NCBI GenBank assembly: GCA_963828705.1 | Contig: CAWHGA010000044.1 | Span: forward strand, 5,289-69,288 | Origin: CAWDJT01 sp963828705 | GTDB lineage: Bacteria; Desulfobacterota; Syntrophobacteria; Syntrophobacterales; Syntrophobacteraceae | Direction: 5' to 3' | DNA: 64,000 nt | Shown: positions 8,795-17,508 of the stretch, piece after piece | How the letters are laid out: each line of letters opens with the position of its first letter | Position numbering within the stretch: position 1 is the stretch's first letter | Made by a program: the position numbers and the translations under genes | The notes under the pieces: generated by a model | Databases searched by the model: none | What the model was told of the DNA's origin: nothing | Seen by the model: the letters and a program-made list of their open reading frames with translations, nothing else

Positions 8795-10963
8795 TCAATC
8801 GTTGGTGATGAGCAGCGGCGCATGGCGCCCGTCGAGGATCTTTTTCCCCGACTTGCCAAAGTCGACCACCAGGCGCTGATCGGCAATAGTCAGGATGGTG
8901 CCGACGCCGAAGGTGGGGTGGGCCACGCGCTGCCCCGTTCGCCATGGAATCTGTTGGTGGCGGGGGCCACTGCGGGTCCTGGGTTTCGGTCCGTCGCTGC
9001 CGGAATCCATGCGTTCCAGGCGGAAGTCCTCAGCGCTGAATCGCTTCAGGTGTTTGGTCGAGATCCCGTGCAGGAACGGCGAAGGGCCTCCGGCGAAATC
9101 GCCGCCCCAGGAGTTGCCATAGCTCATCGCATAGGCCACCACCAGATAATCTTTGGCGCGGGTGGCGGCCACATAGAACAGGCGCAATTCCTCTTCGAGG
9201 TCATCGTCGCGGAACGCTGCATACGCAGAGGGGAACCGTCCTTCAGCAGCGGAAATGATAAACACCGCCCGCCATTCCAAGCCCTTGGCGGAATGAATCG
9301 TGGATAGGGTCAAAACCCCGGCTTTGTCACGTTCCCCAGTCAGGCCATGGAATTCCGGAGGTTCCAGGGTTAGATCGGTCAACATGGCGGCCAACTGGTC
9401 GTACTGGTCAGCCCATCTTTGCAGGAATTCCAAATCCTTGAGCCGTTTGGGATGGTTATCGAATTGCCGGATGGCGATGGGTTCGTAGTAACTGCGGACC
9501 GCTTCCACCATTTGGGCGACGCTTCGATCAGGTTGGAGGACCTGCTCGAAGAGCTCCGCCAGAGGCTTGAGGCCAGAAGACAGCGCCCCTTTCTTGCTGC
9601 CGGCCAGGTACTGGCGCAGCCCCGTGTCCGGGTCCGGATGCTGGCCCACCGCCTGAATGATGCGGTCGGCGGTTCGCGGCCCAATGCCGTCCACCAGGGT
9701 GAGCAACCGGTGCCAGCTGACTGAATCGGCAGGGTTCACCACCACTCGCAGATGCGCCACCACGTCCTTGAGGTGCGCTGATTCGGCAAAGCGCAGCCCA
9801 CCATACTTGGCATAAGGAATCCCGGCCCGCGCCAGCTCCACTTCCAGATCAAAGGAATGGAAGCTGGCACGAAACAACACGGCCATTTCGCCCAGATCCA
9901 TCCCCCTCGCCAAGAGTTCCCTAATGGTGTTCACCACCAGCAGGGATTGGTCCTTATCGGTTCGGGTCGCTACCGCAGCCGGGAGGGTGGGGCTTACCCG
10001 TTCACTGAACAGACATTTGGTGTAGTGTTCCTGAGCCTGGGTGATGAGCTGGTTGGTGAAATCCAAAATGGGCTGAGTGCTACGGTAGTTTTGTTCCAGC
10101 TTGATGATCCGCGTGTTCTGGAAAAGCTGAGGAAAATCCATGATGTTGCGGAAGTTGGCACCCCGAAAGGAATAGATGCTCTGCGAGTCATCGCCGACCA
10201 CCATCACGTTGGATCGTTCCCCGGCCAGCAGTCGGACGATTTCGGCCTGCAACTTGTTGGTGTCCTGATATTCATCCACCATGATGTACTGGTAAGCGTC
10301 CGCCAGATCACGGCAGACGCCGGGGTGCTCCTCCAGGAGGCGCCACCAGTGAAACAGCAAGTCGTCGTAATCCATCAGCCGCTGCTCGCGCTTGTATTGT
10401 TCGTAGGCGGCATGGAGCTGAGCCAGCGGCTCGGCGTATTCCAGAAACTGGCTGTAATCGTCTTCCAGCACCGTTTCCAGGTCCAGAGAGCGGTTGACGA
10501 TCTTGGAAAAGATGGCATGAACCGTGCCCTTTTTGGGAAAGCGCTGACCACTGCCCCGCAGGCCCAGGCGTCCGACGAGAAGCCCCAGGGCGTCTTGACT
10601 GTCGCCCTGGTCCATGATTTGGAAGCCGTTGGGGTAACCGATGCGGTCGCCGTAGCGGCGCAGAATCAGGTTGCCGGTGGAATGGAAGGTGCCGCCAGCC
10701 ACCAGCCGGCAGCGACCATCGAGCAGTTCGCTGGCACGGCTGAGCATCTCGGTGGCGGCTTTGCGGGTGAAGGTAAGCAGCAGGATGGATTCCGGCGGGA
10801 TGCCCTGTTCCACCAGGTAGGCGAGGCGATAGACCAGGGTGCGGGTCTTGCCGCTGCCGGCGCCGGCGATTACCAGGGCCGGGCCGTCGATACTGGTGAC
10901 CGCCTGGTACTGGGCCGGGTTCAGGAGCGCAGGATAATCGATGAGCTGGTGAGTGGCAGTCAT
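8795..10963 (-). CDS. UvrD/PcrA/Rep-type ATP-dependent 3'-5' DNA helicase
   Basis: This 722-residue superfamily 1A helicase unwinds DNA in repair and replication restart. Motifs are in order: Q motif (LNPAQYQAV, about 14-22), GAGSGKT (34-40), LLLTFTRKAA (Ia), VDEYQDTN (II), GDDSQSIYSFRGA (III), LEQNYRST (IV), STIHSAKGLEWRAVFI (V) and FYVAATRAKDYL (VI). The C-terminus HPTFGVGTI resembles the RNA-polymerase-binding Tudor-like end of PcrA/UvrD. UvrD, PcrA and Rep cannot be told apart here. The gene starts 8 bp after cobA-hemD ends, so it is probably the last gene of the gmhA-hemC operon. Confidence 0.92.
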   Translation of the reverse strand: MTATHQLIDYPALLNPAQYQAVTSIDGPALVIAGAGSGKTRTLVYRLAYLVEQGIPPESILLLTFTRKAATEMLSRASELLDGRCRLVAGGTFHSTGNLILRRYGDRIGYPNGFQIMDQGDSQDALGLLVGRLGLRGSGQRFPKKGTVHAIFSKIVNRSLDLETVLEDDYSQFLEYAEPLAQLHAAYEQYKREQRLMDYDDLLFHWWRLLEEHPGVCRDLADAYQYIMVDEYQDTNKLQAEIVRLLAGERSNVMVVGDDSQSIYSFRGANFRNIMDFPQLFQNTRIIKLEQNYRSTQPILDFTNQLITQAQEHYTKCLFSERVSPTLPAAVATRTDKDQSLLVVNTIRELLARGMDLGEMAVLFRASFHSFDLEVELARAGIPYAKYGGLRFAESAHLKDVVAHLRVVVNPADSVSWHRLLTLVDGIGPRTADRIIQAVGQHPDPDTGLRQYLAGSKKGALSSGLKPLAELFEQVLQPDRSVAQMVEAVRSYYEPIAIRQFDNHPKRLKDLEFLQRWADQYDQLAAMLTDLTLEPPEFHGLTGERDKAGVLTLSTIHSAKGLEWRAVFIISAAEGRFPSAYAAFRDDDLEEELRLFYVAATRAKDYLVVAYAMSYGNSWGGDFAGGPSPFLHGISTKHLKRFSAEDFRLERMDSGSDGPKPRTRSGPRHQQIPWRTGQRVAHPTFGVGTILTIADQRLVVDFGKSGKKILDGRHAPLLITND

Positions 10964-10970
10964 GAGCAGG

Positions 10971-12515
10971 CTATCGGCTGGAGGCCGGGCTGGAACGGAG
11001 GCCGCTAAAGTGGTCGCAGATCGCTGCTGCCAACCCCGGGATGGTGTAATCCGACGGCATGATGGTGACAGTCAGGCCATGTTTTTGAGCGGTTTCGGCG
11101 GTAATCGGACCGATGCAGGCGATGGTTGTGCCCGCCAGCACTGGCATAATTTCGTTTTGAGGGAACATCCGCAAGAAATTGGTCACGGTCGACGAAGAAG
11201 TGAAGGTCACGCAATCAATCTCACCGGCGCGCAGCGTCGCCAGCACCCGCGCGCTTTCATGGTCCGGCAGGACCGTCTGGTAAGCGGCCACCACATCCAC
11301 CTGGGCGCCCCACTGGCGCAAGGTGTCCGGCAGGATATCGCGGGCTTCCAGCGCCCGCGGCAGAAGCACCCGACGACCACTCACGGCATCGACACCCATG
11401 GCTTCAAGGATGGCTTCGGCGCGGTATTCACCGGGCACCAGATCAAGTCGCAGGCCGCGGCATTCCAGGGCTTCGGCGGTTTTCGGCCCGATGGCGGCCA
11501 GGCGGATGCCTTTGAGGTCGCGGATATCACCGCCCAGCTTGCGGAGCCGGTCCATGAAGTGAACCACGCCGTTGACGCTGGTAAAAATCACCCAATGATA
11601 GGCGTCCAACTGGGAAATGGCTTGATCCAAAGGCTCCCAGGATGGCGGGGGTTGGATGGCGATGGTGGGAAATTCGATGCAGTGAGCACCCAGCTGGGTG
11701 AGCAGGGCCTTAAAATCGCTGGCCTGTTCGCGGGCTCGAGTGATCACCACGGTGCGGCCAAAAAGCGGCTTGCTCTCGAACCAGTTGAGCCGTTCCCGTA
11801 GCCGTACCACCTCGCCCACGACAATGATGGCCGGGGGTTTCAATCCGGCCCTGGCCACTTCTGCGGCGATGGTGGCGAGCGTCCCCACCACGGTCTGCTG
11901 CTGGGCCGTGGTCCCCCATCGGATCACCGCCACCGGGGTTTCCGGCGAGCGGCCATGGGCAATGAGGTTGCGGGAGATGTCCGGAAGGTTTTTAACACCC
12001 ATGAACAGCACCAAAGTGCCGATGCCAGTGGCGAGCTTGTCCCAGGCGATGTTGGAGGTTTCCTTGTCATCTCGTTCGTGGCCGGTCACAAAACCTATGC
12101 TGGCAGTGAAATCCCGGTGCGACAGGGGAATACCGGCGTAGGCCGGCACCGCTACCGCAGCTGTGACTCCGGGCACCACTTCAAAGGGGATGCCTGCCGC
12201 CACCAGGTCTTCGGCTTCCTCGGCGCCGCGGCCAAAGACGAACGGGTCGCCGCCCTTGAGCCGCACCACCACATGGTCGCGGCCCTTTTCCACCAGCAGC
12301 CGGTTGATCCCGTCCTGGCTCAGAGTGTGGTCGCCGCCCTTTTTGCCCACATAGATCCGGTCGGCATCGGCCGGCGCAAATTGAAGCAGTTCCTGGTTGG
12401 CCAGGTAGTCGTAAATGACCACTTCCGCCTGGCTGAGGACTTCCTTGCCGCGAAGGGTAAAAAGACCCGGATCACCGGGCCCTGCCCCCACTAAAAAAAC
12501 CTTACCTCGGGACAA
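10971..12515 (-). CDS. cobA-hemD: Fused uroporphyrinogen-III C-methyltransferase / uroporphyrinogen-III synthase
   Basis: The N-terminal half (about residues 1-245) is an SAM-dependent CobA/SUMT: VGAGPGDPGLFTLRG, YDYLANQELL, RLKGGDPFVFGRGAEE and VVPGVTAA. It methylates uroporphyrinogen III to precorrin-2. The C-terminal half (about 250-510) is HemD (VVITRAREQASDF, FTSVNGVVHF, CIGPITAETA), which closes hydroxymethylbilane to uroporphyrinogen III. This fusion is common in anaerobes that route tetrapyrroles to siroheme, cobalamin or siroheme-dependent heme. The TTG at 12515 has GGAGAGG 8 nt upstream and is preferred over the TTG at 12533. It lies between hemC and the helicase gene. Confidence 0.9.
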   Translation of the reverse strand: MSRGKVFLVGAGPGDPGLFTLRGKEVLSQAEVVIYDYLANQELLQFAPADADRIYVGKKGGDHTLSQDGINRLLVEKGRDHVVVRLKGGDPFVFGRGAEEAEDLVAAGIPFEVVPGVTAAVAVPAYAGIPLSHRDFTASIGFVTGHERDDKETSNIAWDKLATGIGTLVLFMGVKNLPDISRNLIAHGRSPETPVAVIRWGTTAQQQTVVGTLATIAAEVARAGLKPPAIIVVGEVVRLRERLNWFESKPLFGRTVVITRAREQASDFKALLTQLGAHCIEFPTIAIQPPPSWEPLDQAISQLDAYHWVIFTSVNGVVHFMDRLRKLGGDIRDLKGIRLAAIGPKTAEALECRGLRLDLVPGEYRAEAILEAMGVDAVSGRRVLLPRALEARDILPDTLRQWGAQVDVVAAYQTVLPDHESARVLATLRAGEIDCVTFTSSSTVTNFLRMFPQNEIMPVLAGTTIACIGPITAETAQKHGLTVTIMPSDYTIPGLAAAICDHFSGLRSSPASSR

Positions 12516-12594
12516 TTTAGTATTCCTCTCCAATCAATGAGGCCATCGACTAACCAGGTTAGTGTTTGCCTGCAGTGCATCGGGCATGCAGGGG

Positions 12595-13521
12595 CTATCC
12601 GTAGACCTCATCCAGAATCGCCTGGCCCCCTGCGGCCAGCAATTCCTGGGCGATCCGGCGACCCAGTTGGGCGGCAGCTGCTAAAGGTGCGATCCCGGTT
12701 CGACGCAGCAAAGTAGTTCCGTCGATGGAGGCGATGAGTCCATCCAGCTCCACCATTTGGCCCAGGATGCAGGCATGACCGCCGATGGGCACCTGACACC
12801 CGCCTTCCAGTTCGGCCAGAAAGCTGCGTTCGGCGGTGACCGTCACGGCAGTTTCGGGGTTATGGAGCGGCTCGAGAAAGGCGAGCACTTCCGCGTCATC
12901 GGCTCGCGCCTCGATCCCCAAAGCTCCTTGCCCGACCGCCGGCAAAAACCTTTCGGGGGGCAGGTAATGGGTGATTCGGTTCTGCCAGCCCATGCGATGG
13001 AGCCCGGCGGCCGCCAGGATGACCGCGTCGTACTGACCCTCTTCGGCCTTGCGAAGGCGCGTGTCAAGATTGCCGCGAAGGTTTTCGATCCGGAGATCGG
13101 GACGAATCGCCTTCGCTTGGGCAGCCCGCCGCAGGCTGCTGGTGCCGATTCTGGCTTGCCGGGGGAGCTCCTCCAGAGAACGCCCGTCATGCGCCACCAG
13201 CACATCGCGCGGGTCCTCGCGCTGGGGGATGGCGGCAATGATCAGACCGTCCGGGAGGCGTGCAGGCATATCCTTCATGCTGTGCACGGCCAGGTCCACT
13301 TCCCCGGCCTGCAAGGCATCTTCGATTTCCTTCACAAACAGGCCTTTGCCGCCCACCTTGGCCAGGGGTACATCGAGGATCTTGTCGCCGGTGGTCTTGA
13401 TGACCTGAAGTTCCACCGTCAATCCCGGCCAATTGCGCGTCAATTGATCGCGTACCCACTGGCTCTGTTGCAGCGCCAGCAGACTTCCGCGGGTGCCAAT
13501 ACGAAGCGTCCTTGCTTTCAA
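12595..13521 (-). CDS. hemC: Hydroxymethylbilane synthase (porphobilinogen deaminase)
   Basis: The enzyme joins four porphobilinogens into hydroxymethylbilane, the substrate of HemD encoded next. Of 308 residues, IGTRGSLLAL is at 8-17, KGLFVKEIE and VHSMKDMP are substrate-binding, GTSSLRRAAQ follows, and GGCQVPIGG puts the dipyrromethane-cofactor cysteine at residue 242, as in E. coli. The start codon is TTG with GAGGGA just upstream. It follows the FmdB-like gene by 18 bp. Confidence 0.94.
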   Translation of the reverse strand: MKARTLRIGTRGSLLALQQSQWVRDQLTRNWPGLTVELQVIKTTGDKILDVPLAKVGGKGLFVKEIEDALQAGEVDLAVHSMKDMPARLPDGLIIAAIPQREDPRDVLVAHDGRSLEELPRQARIGTSSLRRAAQAKAIRPDLRIENLRGNLDTRLRKAEEGQYDAVILAAAGLHRMGWQNRITHYLPPERFLPAVGQGALGIEARADDAEVLAFLEPLHNPETAVTVTAERSFLAELEGGCQVPIGGHACILGQMVELDGLIASIDGTTLLRRTGIAPLAAAAQLGRRIAQELLAAGGQAILDEVYG

Positions 13522-13539
13522 GGTTCCCTCTTTCCGTTG

Positions 13540-13773
13540 CTAATGACAACTGCTGCAGTTGCCGCCAGCGCAGCCACTACAGCCGGAACTGGCGGTGCTC
13601 ATGCGACTGCTGGCAGCGCCCTTGTCGCCGCCGCTCTTGAATCCGAAAACCGACATCACGCGCTGCACATCGGAGGAACCGCAGGCATCGCAACAGACTG
13701 CTTCATCACTGCGAAAAACGAGTTTTTCAAATTTGACCTGGCAACCGCTACATTCAAACTCATAGATAGGCAT
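13540..13773 (-). CDS. FmdB-family zinc ribbon protein
   Basis: This 77-residue protein starts MPIYEFECSGCQ and has a second cysteine pair CDACGS, the four-Cys zinc ribbon of the FmdB/CxxC family. A Gly/Ser/Cys-rich tail (CSGCAGGNCSSCH) may bind another metal. The family was named for formamidase regulation, but its general function is unknown. It lies directly upstream of hemC, a setting that suggests a role in metal or tetrapyrrole metabolism, though this is inference only. Confidence 0.82.
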   Translation of the reverse strand: MPIYEFECSGCQVKFEKLVFRSDEAVCCDACGSSDVQRVMSVFGFKSGGDKGAASSRMSTASSGCSGCAGGNCSSCH

Positions 13774-13829
13774 TGGATGTTCACCTCAACTGGTAAGATT
13801 TGGCTCAACTATTGTCTTGCCGCTGTCGC

Positions 13830-14204
13830 TTATGCGATTTCAATGATGACGGGTTCTCCCTCGGCGACGTTCTTGAGCACGCTGGTATCGCCCAGCACTC
13901 GTCCTACCACGTTGACGGCGCTGGCCGGCCGAATTTCATCCTCAAGGCTCATGGGGGTTAACCCGAAAAAGATGCAAAAGGCCTTACCGGTGGGCCAGTA
14001 GCCCAAGGCCCCAAGTTCCACGATTTCCACGGCATCGGCGGCAAGGGGATGATCCACCGGGATGGGGAAGTAGATCTCATCACCCCAGGTTCTAACTCTT
14101 CCGCGAATGGGCAAAGCCATCAAGATGGCTGTAGCCGTGGAGGAATCGTTTAGCTGTGCGTTTACCACCACGGCCCCGGCGGTGATGCGGATTTCTCTAG
14201 CCAT
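13830..14204 (-). CDS. Cyclophilin-like fold protein of unknown function
   Basis: A protein of 124 residues from MAREIRITAGAVVVNAQ. The pattern, with TATAILMALPIRG, WGDEIYFPIP, ALGYWPTGKAFCIFFGLTPMS and PASAVNVVGRV, matches small bacterial cyclophilin-like proteins (TM1367 type), whose function is unknown. The ATG at 14204 is chosen since the longer frame to 14267 begins with a Cys/Trp-rich stretch read from the upstream gene. It overlaps the end of the preceding gene by 8 bp, implying translational coupling. Confidence 0.7.
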   Translation of the reverse strand: MAREIRITAGAVVVNAQLNDSSTATAILMALPIRGRVRTWGDEIYFPIPVDHPLAADAVEIVELGALGYWPTGKAFCIFFGLTPMSLEDEIRPASAVNVVGRVLGDTSVLKNVAEGEPVIIEIA

Positions 14205-15177
14205 GCCGAGTGTCTTCCTCCAATTGCTCCAAAACCGCAGCCAACAGCAGCGGCAGCATGATTTCATGATGCCCGATCAGCGTTATTCCTTGGCCACATC
14301 CGGCGGTGGGTCGTTCCACCACGTTCACCTGCGGTCGGTATTGGCGCTGGAAATCCATGTTGATGGTGGTCAGGCCCTCTAAAGAATGGCCCAGGTTGCG
14401 CGCCACATTGACCGCCTTGAGAAACACTTCGGGGATGATCACCGCCGACCCCACGTTGAGAAAGACCCCCTGTTCCAGAGAAGAAACCATGCCGCAGAAA
14501 ACGCGGAAATCGTGGTAACTCAAGGCCCCCATGGCAGCACCGTCCATGGCCGGATGCATATGGATGATGTCAGTACCCAGAGCCACATGGACGGTGACCG
14601 GCAGGGCTTGCCGGGCCGCGGCTGCCAGCAGGCTCAGACCAAGCTGCGGCGGGGTTCGTTCCAGCAGCAGTTCTCCCACGGCCTGGCCCAAACCCACGGC
14701 GCCTCGCGAATACCCGCGCGCCACCGCAGCATGGATCAATTCGGCCGGTTCGCGGGCGGTCCCAAATTGACCGGTATGAAGGTGAGCGGCGACATCTTCG
14801 GAGGTCTTCCCGGCCAGGGCCAGTTCCACGTCGTGGATGATGCCCGCACCGTTGAGGGCAATACCACTGATCAGGCCGCGATGGATGGCGTCGATCAGGA
14901 TCGGGTTGAGTCCCACCTTAATGACGTGCGCTCCCATGCCCACCAGGACAGTCCGACCCAACCGGACGGCGCGGGCTATGGCCGCGGCTGCCTGCCTGAG
15001 TTGGTCTGCGGCCAAACAGGCCGGAAGCGATTGCAGGAAGTCCCGCAAAGACTGCCCCGGCTGCCAGGGCTTGGCGAAGGAGGCGGCATCGACCTTGCTG
15101 GGGCGAGCGACGAGGCTGGTGGTCTGCAACCCGTCCAGGGACAGGGGTTCCCCGAGGCGGTTGGATTTTTTGGTCAT
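14197..15177 (-). CDS. Conserved protein of unknown function (Rossmann-like, faint deoxyhypusine-synthase-like pattern)
   Basis: A protein of 326 residues that I do not recognise with certainty. It has a Gly-rich nucleotide-binding-like stretch (VLVGMGAHVIKVGLNPILID, about 77-96), then SGIALNGAGIIHDVELAL and GTDIIHMHPAMDGAAMG, and a C-terminus with TAGCGQGITLIGHHE. The strand/helix rhythm resembles deoxyhypusine synthase, but the catalytic lysine motif of that family is not seen. Its ATG overlaps the gmhA stop (ATGA), so it is translated with a sugar-phosphate isomerase. A sugar-nucleotide or cofactor role is possible but unproven. Confidence 0.6.
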   Translation of the reverse strand: MTKKSNRLGEPLSLDGLQTTSLVARPSKVDAASFAKPWQPGQSLRDFLQSLPACLAADQLRQAAAAIARAVRLGRTVLVGMGAHVIKVGLNPILIDAIHRGLISGIALNGAGIIHDVELALAGKTSEDVAAHLHTGQFGTAREPAELIHAAVARGYSRGAVGLGQAVGELLLERTPPQLGLSLLAAAARQALPVTVHVALGTDIIHMHPAMDGAAMGALSYHDFRVFCGMVSSLEQGVFLNVGSAVIIPEVFLKAVNVARNLGHSLEGLTTINMDFQRQYRPQVNVVERPTAGCGQGITLIGHHEIMLPLLLAAVLEQLEEDTRHG

Positions 15178-15782
15178 GAGGACGGTGACTCGCTAAAAAG
15201 GATTTCATCCACCAGGCTGCACAGGATGTGGGCCACGGTGATGTGGGCTTCCTGGATGCGAGCGGTCACTTCGGACGGGACATGAAGAATCACGTCGCAG
15301 TAGACGTCCATTTCGGTGAGGCCGGCACCGGCCCAGCCGATGGTGCGCAGACCGTTTTCGCGGGCCCATTTGAGGGCCTGGAGGACGTTGGGAGAACGGC
15401 CGCTGGTGGAGATCCCCAGGGCCACATCACCGGATTGGGCCAGAGCCCGGAGCTGTTTGCGGAAGATATCGTCGAAGCTATAGTCGTTGCTGATGCTGGT
15501 GAGCACCGAGGAATCCACGGTCAGGGCCAGGGCCGGCAGGGGAGGGCGTTCACGCTGGAAACGGTTGACGAATTCAGCGGCCAGGTGCTGGGCATCAGCA
15601 GCACTCCCGCCGTTGCCGAAAACAAACAGGCGATGATGGCCGCCAAATGCCTGTGCCACAACGTCTGCCATCTGCACAACAAGTTCCAGGGCGCTTTCCC
15701 GAAGGAGGTTCTTCACCCGCATGCTTTCCTGCAAAGCTTCAGAGGCCATAGCCATCAACTGCTGCTGTTGGGGTGCTGCCAT
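15174..15782 (-). CDS. gmhA: Sedoheptulose-7-phosphate isomerase (phosphoheptose isomerase)
   Basis: GmhA turns sedoheptulose 7-phosphate into D-glycero-D-manno-heptose 7-phosphate, the first step to the LPS inner-core heptose. The 202-residue protein is one SIS domain: FGNGGSAADAQHLAAEF, LTVDSSVLTSISNDY and LGISTSGRSPNVLQAL are the phosphosugar-binding signatures. ATG 15782 has GGAG 8 nt upstream and is preferred to the in-frame start at 15806. It appears to be the first gene of the run ending with the helicase at 8795. Confidence 0.9.
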   Translation of the reverse strand: MAAPQQQQLMAMASEALQESMRVKNLLRESALELVVQMADVVAQAFGGHHRLFVFGNGGSAADAQHLAAEFVNRFQRERPPLPALALTVDSSVLTSISNDYSFDDIFRKQLRALAQSGDVALGISTSGRSPNVLQALKWARENGLRTIGWAGAGLTEMDVYCDVILHVPSEVTARIQEAHITVAHILCSLVDEILFSESPSS

Positions 15783-15904
15783 TCGGATTACTCCGGATCT
15801 TCTCACTTCAAGCTATACACGTAAAGGTTGAAATCTTTTGCTTTCACCGCACGCCCTCACGCTCTCCCGTTGCTTCTCCCCCTCACGCTCGCCGTCATAT
15901 AGCT

Positions 15905-16888
15905 TCATCCCGTCACTGGGGTCAACATCTCGGTGCAGGAATTCATGTCAGCCCGCAGGAGTTGCCGGAATCGGTGGTAGTGCGGTCCGGGCTTGCCGTC
16001 ACCGATGGCTCGGCCATCGTATTGAACCACGGGCAAGACATCGAAAGTGGTGCCGAATACCATCATTTCGGCAGCTTCGTAAGCCTGTTCGGGGGTAATA
16101 CGCGCTTCGGCGATTTGGCTCAGAGTGCCGTCCGCTACCAGCGACGTGGCCAGTTCCATCATGCGAGTCACGGTGGTTCCACGCAGGACGGCATCAAAAC
16201 GGGGAACCTGGAAGTCCTTTTGTTTGGTAATGATCCCGATATTTTCAGTGGAACCTTCGGCAATGAACCCCTGTTCGTCGATGGATACAGTATAGTGCAC
16301 TCCGGCGTCTTCCGCTTCCTTTTTCATCAAGACGTTGGGCAGGTAGTTACAGCTCTTAATCTTGGCAAGGTAAGCTCTTTTGATCGGGACCTGGCTGCTC
16401 ATGAGGGTGACACCCTGCTGGTATTTCTCGGGAGGAGGAACCGTGAGCCGGGTCACTACGATGTAGAGTTGGGCCGCCGGGCATTCATAGGGATTGGTGG
16501 AGAACCCGCCGGGGCCGCGGGAAACAAACACTCGAATCAGGCAATCGGCCGCGCCCGTAGTGCGGATGGTGGCGAGGATGGTTTGCTCAAGACTTGTCCG
16601 ATCCAGGGGCAGTGATAGGGCAATGGCTGCAGCAGATCGTTCCAGCCGGTCCAGATGGCGCTTCAGCGCATAAACGTGACCGTTCACGCATTTGAAAGCC
16701 TCAAATACGCCGTCGCCACGATGGACCAAGTGATCATCGATGGGGACCAGCATCAGCGCCGGATCAGTGATCACCCCGCCATACCAGCTCGAATACATGG
16801 CCAGATAGTTGCCATGGTAGGGTTTCTGAAGGGTTTGCAATCTTTGGACTACGGCTGCAACATCAAGCAGATGAAGAGTTGTGGACAT
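15905..16888 (-). CDS. Class IV (PLP) aminotransferase, BCAT/D-amino-acid/ADC-lyase type
   Basis: From ATG 16888, with GGAG 6 nt upstream, the protein has 327 residues; the longer frame to 16984 has no such site. HRGDGVFEAFKCVNGHVYALKRHLDRL is the class IV N-terminal signature, KIKSCNYLPNVLMKKEAEDAG holds the PLP lysine, and EGSTENIGII is the phosphate-binding motif. Branched-chain aminotransferase, D-amino acid aminotransferase and aminodeoxychorismate lyase are alternatives; the sequence alone does not decide. It ends 123 bp upstream of gmhA on the same strand. Confidence 0.85.
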   Translation of the reverse strand: MSTTLHLLDVAAVVQRLQTLQKPYHGNYLAMYSSWYGGVITDPALMLVPIDDHLVHRGDGVFEAFKCVNGHVYALKRHLDRLERSAAAIALSLPLDRTSLEQTILATIRTTGAADCLIRVFVSRGPGGFSTNPYECPAAQLYIVVTRLTVPPPEKYQQGVTLMSSQVPIKRAYLAKIKSCNYLPNVLMKKEAEDAGVHYTVSIDEQGFIAEGSTENIGIITKQKDFQVPRFDAVLRGTTVTRMMELATSLVADGTLSQIAEARITPEQAYEAAEMMVFGTTFDVLPVVQYDGRAIGDGKPGPHYHRFRQLLRADMNSCTEMLTPVTG

Positions 16889-17508
16889 GAAAAACTCCAG
16901 CCCCGCCGACGGCAGGGGGCAAAGTAACCGGTGAAAAAGCATTCCATGACCGGGTATCAAAACACCAGGTTTTCCGGTTAGCATGGAGCACCACGACTGA
17001 CTCTAGTGGTCACTCCGAGCCAGAATCGGTCATCCGATAAAAATGCTGTGAATTCCATGGATTGCACAGGCATCGCGGAAGCCGCCCTCTCAACATAGCC
17101 AAGCCCCTTCACATGTGCAAGCACAAAGGCTGCGCAATCGTTTCTTCCCTATTCTGTGGGAATAGGTTACGTTGCAAGAACCTGACGGAAGCGGGCCCAA
17201 GTGAGCTTTGGGAAGGGCTCACGCCGCCTCAGGCCTGCTCGATGACCACCATGGCGAATGTTGCCACCGCGAGGTGCCTGGGCTGGATCGTCAATAATCT
17301 TTCATGGCCAGGGTACGTCGAGGGGTTCGCAGCAACGAGTGGTTGAGAAAGGTTACAACACTGCTGTCAGCGCTGAGATCAATTGAGGTGGGACTGTCAG
17401 GTGAATCACTGGGTTTCAACTTGGTTAGGGTGACTGCGCTCCCTCCGTAAAGCACAAGCTAGTTTCCCCCTATCGGCACTCAGAATCGATCCCGGGAAGG
17501 TGGATACT
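16889..17508. other. Gene-free divergent interval
   Basis: About 620 bp separate the minus-strand aminotransferase from the plus-strand PAC2 gene. A 94-codon frame at 17062-17346 has no family resemblance and no good ribosome site. A perfect 7-bp hairpin, CCTATTC/GAATAGG, lies near 17149-17167 without a T-run. Nothing else is supported. Confidence 0.4.

Noticed and set aside
17062..17346. 94-codon plus-strand frame
   Set aside because: It has no ribosome site, no recognisable domain, and odd residue composition.
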